Shown piece after piece: positions 1 to 9,308 of a DNA stretch of 64,000 bases (position 1 is its first letter; the number at the start of each line of letters is the position of its first letter). A model generated the notes under the pieces. That model was not told the DNA's origin and ran no database searches. It worked only from the letters and a program-made list of their open reading frames with translations. This DNA comes from Flavobacterium sp. N502536 (GTDB lineage: Bacteria; Bacteroidota; Bacteroidia; Flavobacteriales; Flavobacteriaceae). A program made the position numbers and the translations under genes. The stretch spans positions 4,898,001 to 4,962,000 of the forward strand of contig NZ_CP110011.1 in the NCBI RefSeq assembly GCF_025947345.1, read 5' to 3'.

Positions 1-747
1 AGGTTTAAAGCAAAAATGATTGGCCGATTGGCAACATTTGCGATCAAATGCATTCCCGTTGGCAAAAAAGCAATTGATCGACAAACCGACTATTTGATTC
101 ATTGGAAACTAGACCCTGGCACGAGTCAGCAGCTAATTTCTCACTGCAAATCACTAGAAATTACGGTCAATACTTTTTTAAGTGCTATCGTACTGGACAC
201 CTTTAAAAAAGTACGAGGAAACAAAGCCTTTAATAAGATTTCCTGTCCGGTAGATATCAGACGTTTCGCTCCACAGGTCAAAGACGATCATATTTTCGCC
301 TTCGGTTTGATGATCGTCATGTCATCCAATCCCAAACTCGATTTCTTAGACAATTTACGTGTGATGCAAAATGATGTAGACCGCAAAACAGCCAAACTTA
401 ATCCCTATATCGTCCTGATGGTTATGGAATCTGCCCATAATGCATTAAACAATTTTACAAAGCTTCTAAAACGGGGCAAGTCGTCCAATGATTGTATGTT
501 TTCCAACCTCGGCCGTATTCAGATACCTCATCAATACCAATCCTTTACCGTGGAAGCTATTATAAGTCCAACCGTCATTGGACCATTGGGCAATACAACA
601 ACCATACTCACCTCTACTTATCAAGGTGTTATGGACTTCACCTTTATGGGAAGCGAAGGGTATTTGCCTTATCACGAAGCCTTAGCCATTCGTGATGAAA
701 TAATTGATTCTATTAAACGCCGACTAAATTATCAAGCAGCCTCATGA
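1..747 (+). CDS. Condensation-fold acyltransferase, 5' end cut by window edge
   Basis: The reading frame is open to base 1, so the N-terminus lies outside the window and the ATG at 16 is probably internal. What remains (about 249 codons) aligns along its length with the C-terminal half of the next gene: IHWKLDP, a DIRRF-type motif, a KxDHxFAF stretch, SNLGRIQI and MDFTFM all have direct counterparts. That relationship places it in the condensation-domain / alcohol acetyltransferase fold, a CoA- or carrier-dependent acyl transfer family. The N-terminal HxxxDG catalytic motif would lie upstream and cannot be checked. The stop overlaps the next start (ATGA), so the two are translationally coupled and probably arose by tandem duplication. 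The substrate is unknown. Confidence 0.7.
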   Translation, partial: RFKAKMIGRLATFAIKCIPVGKKAIDRQTDYLIHWKLDPGTSQQLISHCKSLEITVNTFLSAIVLDTFKKVRGNKAFNKISCPVDIRRFAPQVKDDHIFAFGLMIVMSSNPKLDFLDNLRVMQNDVDRKTAKLNPYIVLMVMESAHNALNNFTKLLKRGKSSNDCMFSNLGRIQIPHQYQSFTVEAIISPTVIGPLGNTTTILTSTYQGVMDFTFMGSEGYLPYHEALAIRDEIIDSIKRRLNYQAAS

Positions 748-1997
748 TCAAACGAAAACTCTTATTAGTGGAACGAATCATGTATATTGATGCCACTACA
801 CCTTTAAACTGTGTATTTACTGCAAAAATCAAAGGTGAAATTTCGAAGGAACAAATCGAAATTGCCTTAGCAAAAATCCAAAAGAAACACCCGCTGCTTC
901 GTGCAGCAATTGACTTACAGGATAAGCAACATCCTGTTTTTGTCGTCAAAGAAAACATAAAACCGATTCCGCTTCGGATCGTAAAACGTCAAACCGATAC
1001 CCATTGGCTGGAGGAATCTGAGCAGGAATGGTACAGGCCGTTTAAAGAGGAAGACTCCCCTTTGGCACAATTGGTATGGATCAAAGGAGAAGAATTGTCC
1101 GAACTGTTATGGGTATCGCCACATTGCATCTGCGATGGAACGAGCATGGTAAGTTTGATGCAGGAATTACTTGCTTTAATAGATGATCCGACTCTTGATT
1201 TAGAACCTTATCCATTGTTCCAATCGGTAAATCATTTTTTATCGCCACAGTTTGATCTTCAAAAAAAAGAACGCAAAGCAAAGCTATTTTTACTGCTGGG
1301 AAAATGCTTCTTTTTGCTGCAGCGGAAAAATAAAAAAAGAAATCTCGGAAAAAATTATGCCATTCACTGGAAATTAGATCCGGCAGACTCAGCTGTTGTC
1401 ACGCAGAAATGTAAAGACAATGGTATTTCGGTACATGCCATTCTGTGCACAGCATTTATGCAGGCTTTTCAGGACGTGCAAGGTAAATCAGCAAAAGAAA
1501 AAGTAATTAGTCCGATAGATATCCGCCATTTTATTCCTGAAATCAAAAAGGATCATATGTTTGCCTTTGCCCCAACCATAGAACTGTCCTTAAAAAAGAA
1601 AACTCCTCAGGCACTGGATCAGGCGAAACAAATCAAAAAGGAGCTTACTCAAAAAATAGAAAAAATGGACGCCCGGGAATTGTTATGGATGGGAGAACAA
1701 ATGCACCCGCTAGCCCATCGTATGATTGCGCTGCTAAAATCAAGTCGGGGCGCACACGATCTGACGCTTTCTAATATGGGGAACCTTCAAATTCAAAATA
1801 CTTACAACAATTTCATTCTGGAAGATATTTTTAGTCCGACAGTAGCATTTCCGTGGTTAAATTCAAACACTTTAGTTACGACCAGCTATCGCAATCAAAT
1901 GGACTTTACGTTGATGTCTAATCAGGATTTCCTGCCGAAACAAGAAGCCTTAAAAATTAAAGATAAGGCCATCGAGTTGTTGACTTTATCCCTATAA
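744..1997 (+). CDS. Condensation-fold acyltransferase (alcohol acetyltransferase-like)
   Basis: This 417-residue protein has no signal peptide. It carries the HxxxDG motif of the condensation/chloramphenicol-acetyltransferase fold at residues 127-132 (HCICDG), with H127 as the predicted catalytic base. The C-terminal half repeats the motifs of the preceding gene (IHWKLDP, DIRHF, SNMGNLQI). Proteins of this fold move acyl groups from CoA or a carrier protein to an alcohol or amine, in lipid or secondary metabolite synthesis; nothing here identifies the acceptor. It overlaps the upstream paralogue by four bases and is followed seven bases later by a membrane protein gene, so the three look like one operon. 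Fold assignment is good; the reaction is inferred. Confidence 0.75.
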   Translation: MIKRKLLLVERIMYIDATTPLNCVFTAKIKGEISKEQIEIALAKIQKKHPLLRAAIDLQDKQHPVFVVKENIKPIPLRIVKRQTDTHWLEESEQEWYRPFKEEDSPLAQLVWIKGEELSELLWVSPHCICDGTSMVSLMQELLALIDDPTLDLEPYPLFQSVNHFLSPQFDLQKKERKAKLFLLLGKCFFLLQRKNKKRNLGKNYAIHWKLDPADSAVVTQKCKDNGISVHAILCTAFMQAFQDVQGKSAKEKVISPIDIRHFIPEIKKDHMFAFAPTIELSLKKKTPQALDQAKQIKKELTQKIEKMDARELLWMGEQMHPLAHRMIALLKSSRGAHDLTLSNMGNLQIQNTYNNFILEDIFSPTVAFPWLNSNTLVTTSYRNQMDFTLMSNQDFLPKQEALKIKDKAIELLTLSL

Positions 1998-2004
1998 ATT
2001 ACGT

Positions 2005-2553
2005 ATGACAAAAGCTGCTCAGCCCAAAAAAACAACCCTCAAACGCTTTCTTCGAAAACGGGCGATTTACTATATTCTTCCCAATGTAGGTTTCAATTTT
2101 ATTATTGCTTATGCCAGTTTTCAGGAATTAGGGTATACTCATTTTTTTGCCGGTCCTCAAAGCTTAGCGCGTTTAACATTGCCAATGGCGCTGTTTTTAC
2201 CTGTAATCCTGACAATGGATATCATCAAACGGGTTATTGTCGCTGCCGAACAAAAAGCAATCGAAGTGGCAATAGACCCTAAGCTGAATAAAAACAAGTT
2301 TATAGCCAAATTATGTCTGGTACACGGCATTATAACCAGTTTACTGGTATTAGCGGTATTACTCGCTGCGCAGCAGAGCCTAACGGTTCAGCATAAATTA
2401 GATCCTACCCTTATGGCCCTACTGGATGCTGTTCTTGCAGGTGTGCTTTCGATATTGTTTACCTATCTTCCCATATACAGGCTGAAAAAACATTTACACG
2501 CCCCTTTACCAAAGGTGCAGCTAAAAGAGGCTGAACATTACCAGGAAGCTTAA
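2005..2553 (+). CDS. Multi-pass membrane protein of unknown function
   Basis: This 182-residue protein has a basic N-terminus followed by about four hydrophobic segments (roughly residues 22-40, 52-70, 103-123 and 138-157) and a basic cytoplasmic tail. I do not recognise a family. It starts seven bases after the acyltransferase gene on the same strand and is probably co-transcribed with the two acyltransferases, which suggests a role in handling or exporting whatever they modify. That link is inference from position only. Confidence 0.65.
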   Translation: MTKAAQPKKTTLKRFLRKRAIYYILPNVGFNFIIAYASFQELGYTHFFAGPQSLARLTLPMALFLPVILTMDIIKRVIVAAEQKAIEVAIDPKLNKNKFIAKLCLVHGIITSLLVLAVLLAAQQSLTVQHKLDPTLMALLDAVLAGVLSILFTYLPIYRLKKHLHAPLPKVQLKEAEHYQEA

Positions 2554-2564
2554 TATCGGCGCAG

Positions 2565-2684
2565 ATGATCTGCAACATTGGAAGCAACTTTACAAAGATG
2601 GACAGTGGCTATTTTACTGTTTATGCTTTAAAATTACTATTGCCCTTATTAATTGGGGCCATCTATTATTGGCTTCGGATCTAA
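2565..2684 (+). other. Possible small ORF or degraded gene tail with one membrane segment
   Basis: A 39-codon ATG-initiated frame follows the membrane protein gene by 11 bases and ends in a hydrophobic stretch (LKLLLPLLIGAIYYWLRI). An overlapping frame reads DDLQHWKQLYKDGQW before it becomes less protein-like, so the stretch may be a frameshifted remnant of a longer gene. Its end runs into the 3' end of the convergent gene at 2649. Weak support. Confidence 0.25.
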
Positions 2685-3416
2685 TTTAAATTTATTGGTT
2701 TTTGCATTAAATGTTATGGTTAAATAACCGCCCATTCTTCCAACATCATTCCAGACAATCAACTCTTTTTTCTTATTATCGGTTATTTCGACGTTATCGA
2801 AAATGATAGTTCTTATGTTACCGGTTAAGGTTTTTATTCTTGAAAAATCAATTGTTTGAAAAACAGTATTGTCTTTTTTATGGATAATTTTCAGTTTGTC
2901 CATTTGTGCTTTATCGTGATTGCTCTTTTTGGAATATACACCAATAAAATAGAATTCTTTTAAAGAACCGGCTTGCAAAATTTCAATATCGTTAAATTCA
3001 TTTTCTTCTATTTGATCAATTAAAATAGAAGTATTGGTTAATTGTAACGGCAAATGCTGATTTGTCGAAAGATTCGTCCAAACTCCAACACATTTCTCCT
3101 TAGAGAATTCAAACTCAAATGTAGCCGTGTATTTTTCATTACTGATTTCATATAATAAAATTTTATTCTTTTTAAAATCAATTACACCTTCAAGTCTGAT
3201 TGGATTGTTATGGCTGTCATATTTATAAACTCCAATAAGATTGAAGTCTTTTTTCTTTTTTTCTCCAAAATAGCCATCCTTAATTTGGAAAGAAAGGGAA
3301 ATAGGATATTTATCAATTTTACCTTTGTAGCTAAAACATTCGTACCAGCCTGCATAAGTTTTTGTTACGGCCATTATAACTATCAAAATTGCAAATATCG
3401 ATTTCTTCATATTCAT
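2649..3416 (-). CDS. Exported protein of unknown function
   Basis: The 255-residue product begins with a typical cleavable signal peptide (basic MNMKK start, hydrophobic core, TKTYAG cleavage region) and lacks a lipobox cysteine, so it should be periplasmic or secreted. The rest is rich in alternating charged and hydrophobic residues predicted to be mostly beta strand, with conserved-looking GVYKYD and GVWTN segments. I do not recognise a family. It is the last of nine co-oriented genes for exported or membrane proteins (2649-9308). Confidence 0.65.
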   Translation of the reverse strand: MNMKKSIFAILIVIMAVTKTYAGWYECFSYKGKIDKYPISLSFQIKDGYFGEKKKKDFNLIGVYKYDSHNNPIRLEGVIDFKKNKILLYEISNEKYTATFEFEFSKEKCVGVWTNLSTNQHLPLQLTNTSILIDQIEENEFNDIEILQAGSLKEFYFIGVYSKKSNHDKAQMDKLKIIHKKDNTVFQTIDFSRIKTLTGNIRTIIFDNVEITDNKKKELIVWNDVGRMGGYLTITFNAKTNKFKLDPKPIIDGPN

Positions 3417-3530
3417 TTTTTTATTTTCTTTGACTTTGCAGATTAGTACGTAATGCTTAGTTCCACTTAGCAGTGATTTTTCTTAATCTTATCTATATTT
3501 CTATTGAAATCAAACATCCCAATAGCATTC

Positions 3531-4562
3531 TTAATGACGATTGTCACATTGAATAAAAATCTCTTCATTTGATTTGTCAATAATTGAAATTTCCGGACAT
3601 CCAAAAGAAAAATATTCAAACCCAAAAACAACAGCTGGTTTATTTTTAAAAAGCTTTCCGGCCCACTGATTAACTTCGTTGTCCCCCTCTTCATAATTCA
3701 AAGGAGCGGGAGAAGTACCTTCACTTTGACTGTAAAGCTTTTCAATGATGATGGCTTTCGTTTTAGCATCAGCCACTAAAAGACGTCTGCCATAAATTGT
3801 TTTATTAGTATCTAAATAGTCTTGCAAAAAATACTGATAATCGGCTGTTTTAAACGCGTAAGTATTACCTGTTAACTTGTTTTTCAACAAAGCACGATCT
3901 TCACTTTTCATTGGTTTTGACGGATATTCTTTACTGCTAACTTTTTTCCAGTCCATTGGCTTTAAACCTTCTTTCGAAAATGGATTTTCTTTACCCACAT
4001 ATACGACTGCACCTCTAAAATAGTCACTGAATCCGTTTAAATATTTCTTATTGATTTCAAATCCGATCATAAAATCATAGTTGTGATACGGCCAATCTCC
4101 CTCTGAAGAATACCCATTTAACATAGCAGCAGTTTTCAGGTTTTTCACAACAAACGAAACCAATTTACGCTTCGCATAATCGAATATAAAAACAGAATCA
4201 GTTTCGGATATATTGGTTTTAGATAAAAATCTTTTTCGGTAGCTTTTATCAAAGGTAAAATACTGAGCGTCGTACTTTCCTAGTTTTTCGATGTTAGGTA
4301 AAACAAGCGTGTCTTTTTCATCATTCACAGGATAAATATCCGAAAGCGAAACAAAAGCAACATCACTGCTGTCTTTCGGAGTTAAAGTGAATAAATTAAT
4401 ATTTTCCTTTTTGAGCCCTGCTTCTTCTCCTTTTGGTATGGAATCGGTTTCAACCTGAGTATTTTCAGCTAAACCCGATTGGGCACTTTTAAGGTTTTCT
4501 TTTTTATTGCAAGTAAAAAGTAAAAGCAGTAAGGAGGCAGACAAGAGGTGGGTTATTTTCAT
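3531..4562 (-). CDS. Putative lipoprotein of unknown function
   Basis: The 343-residue protein starts with a lipoprotein signal ending in LLLLFTC, giving a lipidated cysteine near residue 18, followed by a charged linker (NKKENLKSAQSG). The mature part has no recognisable domain. It includes an aromatic-rich central region (SEGDWPYHNYDFMIGF) and ends in a strand-rich segment with two cysteines (FSFGCPE and FIQC). It should be anchored in the outer membrane or the periplasmic leaflet. It belongs to the run of exported-protein genes, separated from its upstream neighbour by about 70 bases. Confidence 0.65.
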   Translation of the reverse strand: MKITHLLSASLLLLLFTCNKKENLKSAQSGLAENTQVETDSIPKGEEAGLKKENINLFTLTPKDSSDVAFVSLSDIYPVNDEKDTLVLPNIEKLGKYDAQYFTFDKSYRKRFLSKTNISETDSVFIFDYAKRKLVSFVVKNLKTAAMLNGYSSEGDWPYHNYDFMIGFEINKKYLNGFSDYFRGAVVYVGKENPFSKEGLKPMDWKKVSSKEYPSKPMKSEDRALLKNKLTGNTYAFKTADYQYFLQDYLDTNKTIYGRRLLVADAKTKAIIIEKLYSQSEGTSPAPLNYEEGDNEVNQWAGKLFKNKPAVVFGFEYFSFGCPEISIIDKSNEEIFIQCDNRH

Positions 4563-4635
4563 TTCTAATGCTGTTTAGGTATTTTATAAGATGGATTAAT
4601 TTAAGTGTGTATTTGAGATTGGTCACCAGCCTACT

Positions 4636-5634
4636 TTATGGTTTAGCAGGATATAAATCCTTTAAAGGAATGACAATGCCATTTTTAGAAATCTCGCATT
4701 GGGGATAAGCATTTTTATGCACTTTCAATGTCAAAATTATAGCGTCAGATGCATCGGTTTCATTTAGTTTTCGGAAAGCATTTAAAATTTCAATTGGTCT
4801 CAATTCGTACTGAATATTGTATTCTCTTTTGTTTTTATTTTTCCAATAAATATAAAATACTTTCGGAATATTTCGAACTACTGCTGTATCATTTTCTTCT
4901 AAAATTTCAACTCTTTCCTCTTTAAAAGAATACGCATCAACGCTCGTTACTACATCCTGTTCTTCCTTTTCGATCTTCACAGCCCATTTGTACTGATTTT
5001 GAAGCAAGTCTGAATAATCGGTAATATTCTCAATACTTTCATAGCGATTGTACTTTTCTCCTAACGATTTTTCATAAACCAGCATATCTAAATCTCCGGT
5101 AGTTTCTTTAGCAGTAAATGTTTCTATAAGTTGCGATTCAGCATTTTCTTTATCATCCTCTACTATTTTCAAAAGGATTTTACCTTTAGGCTGTATTTCT
5201 AAGATTAAAATGGGAGTCACCTTCTTTTCATCCGCCCAATCTTTTATTTTTTTATAGGGAACCGGGCTGGTAAGCCGATAAAATTTACGTTCGTCTATCG
5301 AAAAATATTTCAGGCTTAAAGAATCGGGTAAAAGTTCTTTGTACCAAATTTTGAAATGAACGTAATCTTCACTTTTAGCACTTGTTAGCAGTTTCGATTC
5401 GGAATCAATACCGCTTTCAGAATCGTTGAAATTATTAAAAAAAACGGCTTCTATAATTCTGATACCATTGGAATTTTCTGCTAAAGAATCGCCTGCTGTA
5501 CTGTGAATTTCTGCTTTCCACAATAGCTTATCCTGTTCTTTATTTTTAAATCTTACACCAAAATTGAGGATCACTAATGCTCCTAAAATTATAGCTAAGA
5601 AAATGTTGATATAATCTAATCTTGTTGTTTTCAT
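4636..5634 (-). CDS. Membrane-anchored periplasmic protein, DUF2931-like
   Basis: The 332-residue protein has one N-terminal hydrophobic helix (about residues 8-26) with no lipobox and a long soluble part presumably outside the inner membrane. The central segment LPDSLSLKYFSIDERKFYRL followed by VPYKKIKDW resembles the pattern I associate with DUF2931 proteins, which are common, uncharacterised Bacteroidota exported proteins; this match is from memory and tentative. A small membrane protein gene ends only six bases upstream of its start, so the two are likely coupled. Confidence 0.6.
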   Translation of the reverse strand: MKTTRLDYINIFLAIILGALVILNFGVRFKNKEQDKLLWKAEIHSTAGDSLAENSNGIRIIEAVFFNNFNDSESGIDSESKLLTSAKSEDYVHFKIWYKELLPDSLSLKYFSIDERKFYRLTSPVPYKKIKDWADEKKVTPILILEIQPKGKILLKIVEDDKENAESQLIETFTAKETTGDLDMLVYEKSLGEKYNRYESIENITDYSDLLQNQYKWAVKIEKEEQDVVTSVDAYSFKEERVEILEENDTAVVRNIPKVFYIYWKNKNKREYNIQYELRPIEILNAFRKLNETDASDAIILTLKVHKNAYPQCEISKNGIVIPLKDLYPAKP

Positions 5635-5640
5635 GTGCTT

Positions 5641-5934
5641 TTAATGTTGATATGCTCCTCCTAAAGCCATAAAAAAAGACAATGCTCCAAATATGATAAT
5701 GGAAGCAATCAGAAGAAATATTGAAAAGTATCGAAATGCCTTTTTATAGGCAATATCTTTAACAAAAGCCAAAATCAAAAGCGCAATTACAGGAACTATA
5801 AAACAAAAAACAAGCATAACCAGCTCTGAATATCCGGACGATGGCACTATCAAATTGGTATAATCTATATAAGAATAGACTAGTATTTCTATGGCAAACA
5901 ATAGGAAAACGGTAATAAAAGGGTTGCTTCTCAT
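5641..5934 (-). CDS. Small three-helix membrane protein
   Basis: This 97-residue product is almost entirely hydrophobic, with three predicted membrane helices (about residues 7-25, 36-56 and 68-90) and short loops. No family is recognised. It sits immediately upstream of the DUF2931-like gene with a six-base gap. Another three-helix protein of nearly the same length (9000-9308) stands at the head of the same gene run, so the arrangement of a small membrane protein next to a larger exported protein occurs twice. Confidence 0.6.
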   Translation of the reverse strand: MRSNPFITVFLLFAIEILVYSYIDYTNLIVPSSGYSELVMLVFCFIVPVIALLILAFVKDIAYKKAFRYFSIFLLIASIIIFGALSFFMALGGAYQH

Positions 5935-5962
5935 TGATGAATTGTGTTTAGATTTAAAATTT

Positions 5963-6373
5963 TTACTCTTCCAATTTTACAAATGATAAATATTTTTCGT
6001 CGCATTGTGTAAAGTGTTCGTATTCATTCATGGCGTTTCCATAATTCTGAATTTGGATTTTATTTGCGCTGTACATCCCTCCCATCTCTCCAAAAGTGAG
6101 ATAAACAACATGATCACTTTCTTCCTTTTTAAGTTTTCCTTTCGAAATCACCTTATTCTTATCCAAAACTAAAAAGAAATACACGCCCGCTTTCTTTTCG
6201 ATTTTAATTTTAAATCTCGAATTTTCGCAGGAGGTCAAAACATAAACGCCTGTAATTTCCTGATCGGTGTTATCTCTAAATTTGTATTCGATCCGATAAA
6301 TACTTTTAAAGCTGACTAATGATAAAAACACCACCATTAGTAGGGCACTGAAGGCTATTTTTTTCTTTTTCAT
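5963..6373 (-). CDS. Small exported protein of unknown function
   Basis: The 136-residue protein has a signal sequence (MKKKKIAFSALLMVVFLSLV) and a short mature part with two cysteines (LTSCENS and TQCDEK) that could form a disulphide. There is no lipobox at the end of the signal. The alternating hydrophobic pattern suggests a small beta-barrel or lipocalin-like fold. It is followed by the three-helix membrane protein gene after 28 bases. I cannot assign a function. Confidence 0.6.
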   Translation of the reverse strand: MKKKKIAFSALLMVVFLSLVSFKSIYRIEYKFRDNTDQEITGVYVLTSCENSRFKIKIEKKAGVYFFLVLDKNKVISKGKLKKEESDHVVYLTFGEMGGMYSANKIQIQNYGNAMNEYEHFTQCDEKYLSFVKLEE

Positions 6374-6437
6374 TTATTATTATTTTTTAAGCTTTCCTAA
6401 TAAGTTCGAAAACCAAACTATCTTTTAGCGGTTGCGT

Positions 6438-6899
6438 TTATTTTATTCTGGTATAGATTTTTCCCTTCCAAAACATTATTTTTTCCGGATTTTCAGGATG
6501 GTCAAATTTCATATCAAATTGGGCTTTTAAGATTCCTTTTTGCATGGCTTTTTTGTCCATCTTTATACTGCCATCCTTACACAAATAGGTTCGTTTTCCA
6601 TCAACAATACTATTCAGTTCAATTCTTGGATTACTAATGACATTATTGATCACATAAAAGTGCAACGCAGAATGGGTAGCCGCATTGGCCAGTGTATAAC
6701 ACTCAATCGTATCTTTATTCAATCGTTTTGCAATTATTTCGGTAGCGCCAGCATACTCATAACACCAGGCTTCACATTTTAAGCTCTGTTTTCGTGAAAA
6801 AGAAAAATCACCATCGAGATTCTCAAACCACTGTATCTCGAAATCTTTGAAAGGAAACAGGCAAAAAGCAAGGCTGAATAAAAGAGCTGTGTATTTCAT
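6438..6899 (-). CDS. Small exported protein of unknown function
   Basis: The 153-residue product has a short signal peptide (MKYTALLFSLAFCLFPFKD) and a mature domain with the cysteine-containing segments LKCEAWCYEYAG and ECYTLANAATHSALHFY. No lipobox follows the usual rule. No family is recognised. It lies in the middle of the exported-protein run and shares its orientation. Confidence 0.6.
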   Translation of the reverse strand: MKYTALLFSLAFCLFPFKDFEIQWFENLDGDFSFSRKQSLKCEAWCYEYAGATEIIAKRLNKDTIECYTLANAATHSALHFYVINNVISNPRIELNSIVDGKRTYLCKDGSIKMDKKAMQKGILKAQFDMKFDHPENPEKIMFWKGKIYTRIK

Positions 6900-6987
6900 A
6901 AGAATTTTGAGTTAGTATGATACGAATTTAAAAAACAGACCAATCCCGATTTGATGTTGATCATTAACACTTGCCTATCGGTCGCTT

Positions 6988-7734
6988 TTACTTAAATTCA
7001 TTAAGCTTATCATTTGGCAAATCATATTCGTAAAGTTTATCCGTATCGCCGTCATAATACAGCCATTGCATAATCGTAAAACGATTTTCAAAATCGTAAC
7101 CAATTCCCATAACTGTAAAATCCTTGTTTTCTCTTTTTTGATTTTCTATGGAATAACTAATTTGCTCTTTATTTTTGAGATGTAGCAACAGAAGTTCATT
7201 TTTGGAATTGGCTATGTAATATTCCGTCAGTAAATAAATCTTATCTAAAAAACCTCTTGAATAATCATTCTCTTTACCCCAATGGTATTTAAATTCCTTT
7301 TTGTACTCTTTTCTCATTTTAGAAACATTTCCATCTTTGATTTTCCTAACCGAAATCAACCAATCCTCAAGCATTGGAGTTTCTCCATCACCCGCAACAT
7401 AAATGGTGTCTTTCTTCCATTGAATTTCACAAACATCTCCTCTTAATAAACTCCTGTCCTGATTTTTATCATTGACAAAACCGTACAATTCATCTCCTTT
7501 TTTTGCAGAGAGAGAAGTGTAATCTGCATCGTCATTGTAATCTGAAAACTCAAAAATATCTTTAAAAACTTCTTCTTTTGCCTGAGCAATTTTAGAATCC
7601 GTTTGTTTCGTATCCGATTTATGCTGATCTGTATTTTTTGTCTCGTCTGTATTTTTTGCTTTATTTTCACAAGATTGCAGAGCAAAACTTAAGAAGATGA
7701 TGATGTATAAAAATAAGCTCTGGTTATTTCTCAT
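6988..7734 (-). CDS. Putative lipoprotein with acidic linker
   Basis: The 248-residue protein has a lipoprotein signal ending in FALQSC (cysteine near residue 22), followed by a low-complexity polar linker rich in K, T, D and E (NTDETKNTDQHKSDTKQ), typical of surface-tethered lipoproteins. The folded part includes GDGETPMLEDWLISV and DFTVMGIGYDFENRF but matches no family I can name. It is separated from the genes on either side by about 90 bases. Confidence 0.6.
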   Translation of the reverse strand: MRNNQSLFLYIIIFLSFALQSCENKAKNTDETKNTDQHKSDTKQTDSKIAQAKEEVFKDIFEFSDYNDDADYTSLSAKKGDELYGFVNDKNQDRSLLRGDVCEIQWKKDTIYVAGDGETPMLEDWLISVRKIKDGNVSKMRKEYKKEFKYHWGKENDYSRGFLDKIYLLTEYYIANSKNELLLLHLKNKEQISYSIENQKRENKDFTVMGIGYDFENRFTIMQWLYYDGDTDKLYEYDLPNDKLNEFK

Positions 7735-7830
7735 TGTTTTTCTTTTGGTTGTTGACGGAAGGTTTTTTTATTTTACTATTTCGTATTTGAGTTAAAGTAC
7801 TGTCTGACAGCCTTGGATTTTAAGGAGTTA

Positions 7831-8976
7831 TTATTTTACAAAAATTCCTGAGAACAGCTTGTCTTTGTCAAAATTCAAGGTCGTTTTGTATGCTCCATTT
7901 TTAATTTCAATATAGTTTGCAAATTTTAATTCTTCATAGTCAATTATTGATTTTTTGTCAAATAATTTGACTACGTCATCGAATTTCATACCAACTTCCA
8001 ATCCATTTTCAAATGAAATTTCAACTTTTCTGAAGTCGTTTATAGCATATCCTACAATTCGGTTTTCTTTTTTATTCTCAGGATTAACTTTACTGGCGGA
8101 TAAATAAAAATAAAAGTCATGGTATTCATCCTGATACATAATCTCATTTACATTTCCGGTACTTCCATCAATTTCTTCCATTCGTTCAAAATTTTTGTTC
8201 GTCTGAGATTTTGCAAAATCGTCTTCGGTTGATTTTCCCGTAATTAGATTATTTACATTCCAGTTTTTATCAATTTTTATAATGGGTTTGTTTTTAGTAT
8301 CCTCCGGTTTGGTGCTGTTTTTTATTAGTTCTTTGGTGTATTTTTCGCTATCGCAACCACCAAAATCAATGAGTCCGTTGAAAGTATCCCAATAACAAGT
8401 AGTAGATAAATTGGTGTTGTTTAAGATAATCAGTCTATCATAATCGGGTGCGAAAAAAATATATTTGTTTTCCTTTTTCAGATTCCAATACAAACCATTG
8501 GCCGTATTGGTATTTTTTGTACCCTTACCGTATTTTAACGTTATCTTCTTTAAAATTTCCGATTTTAAACCCTGAGTTTTCATTTCTATTCTCAGTCCGT
8601 AAATTTTATTTTCTGCATTAAAATTGAGTAAAGTATTCTTTAATTCGTCTTCATTTTTGATTGGTTTTAAATCAATATGACCACCGCCAAATCTTGAAAT
8701 ACTATCTGTTTTGAGTTTTTCGGAGTTTATTTGAAAAAAGACTTTTTGGCCTTCCAGATCAATTCCTTCAAAACTATATTTTTCAGATTCTTTTACTTCA
8801 ATCAACAAACAAAACGGATATTCAACAGTTTCAACGCCAATAAGCAACTTGTCATTGAAGTTTATTACATCTTTGATGGGTTCGTTTAGATTTAATTTTA
8901 GTAAATCCATCTTCTTTTGTCCCTTGCAAGAAATCATAAATGGTAAAATTAAGAGCAATAATAAAAGTTTTTTCAT
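7831..8976 (-). CDS. Putative lipoprotein of unknown function
   Basis: The 381-residue protein starts MKKLLLLLLILPFMISC, a clear lipoprotein signal with the lipidated cysteine at residue 17. The mature protein has a central GLYWNLKKENKYIFFAP stretch, a FGGCDSEKYTKELI segment and a C-terminal region (GMKFDDVVKLF followed by KTTLNFDKDKLFSGIF). The latter is reminiscent of small repeat domains in which a loop sets a measured ratio, but no family assignment is safe. It is the second gene of the exported-protein run and starts 23 bases after the preceding membrane protein gene. Confidence 0.6.
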   Translation of the reverse strand: MKKLLLLLLILPFMISCKGQKKMDLLKLNLNEPIKDVINFNDKLLIGVETVEYPFCLLIEVKESEKYSFEGIDLEGQKVFFQINSEKLKTDSISRFGGGHIDLKPIKNEDELKNTLLNFNAENKIYGLRIEMKTQGLKSEILKKITLKYGKGTKNTNTANGLYWNLKKENKYIFFAPDYDRLIILNNTNLSTTCYWDTFNGLIDFGGCDSEKYTKELIKNSTKPEDTKNKPIIKIDKNWNVNNLITGKSTEDDFAKSQTNKNFERMEEIDGSTGNVNEIMYQDEYHDFYFYLSASKVNPENKKENRIVGYAINDFRKVEISFENGLEVGMKFDDVVKLFDKKSIIDYEELKFANYIEIKNGAYKTTLNFDKDKLFSGIFVK

Positions 8977-8999
8977 TTTTAATTGGGTTAATCATTGGG

Positions 9000-9308
9000 T
9001 TAAAAAATTCCATTAATGTAAAATAAAGCAATAACCAAAAGGGTTATGAACCCACTAAAAATTAGTGCTGCTTTACGTAATTTATATTGTTGTCGTTTGT
9101 TAAACAGATAGATTTCAGCGAATAGAAATAGTAAAAATACAATTGAAAAAATCAAACTTAATTCAAAAATTCGATCAATTTCAGCAACAAAACTAAACCT
9201 GTCTTCTTGTAAAGATTCTGATAAAGTATAATAAGCTCCATTGTAAATTATTAGGAAAGCAATCAATACTATCGCAATTCTAATCAATATGAATTTGTGT
9301 ATGCTCAT
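9000..9308 (-). CDS. Small three-helix membrane protein heading the exported-protein run
   Basis: The 102-residue product has three predicted membrane helices (about residues 8-26, 49-68 and 82-100) with a basic loop (NKRQQYKLRK) between the last two. It is the first gene of the nine-gene minus-strand run, so the run's promoter should lie in the divergent region to its right. Function unknown. Confidence 0.6.
   Translation of the reverse strand: MSIHKFILIRIAIVLIAFLIIYNGAYYTLSESLQEDRFSFVAEIDRIFELSLIFSIVFLLFLFAEIYLFNKRQQYKLRKAALIFSGFITLLVIALFYINGIF

Noticed and set aside
2649..9308. The exported-protein run as T6SS immunity genes
   Set aside because: It is more than 19 kb from the T6SS island and contains no effector candidates, so there is no positive support.
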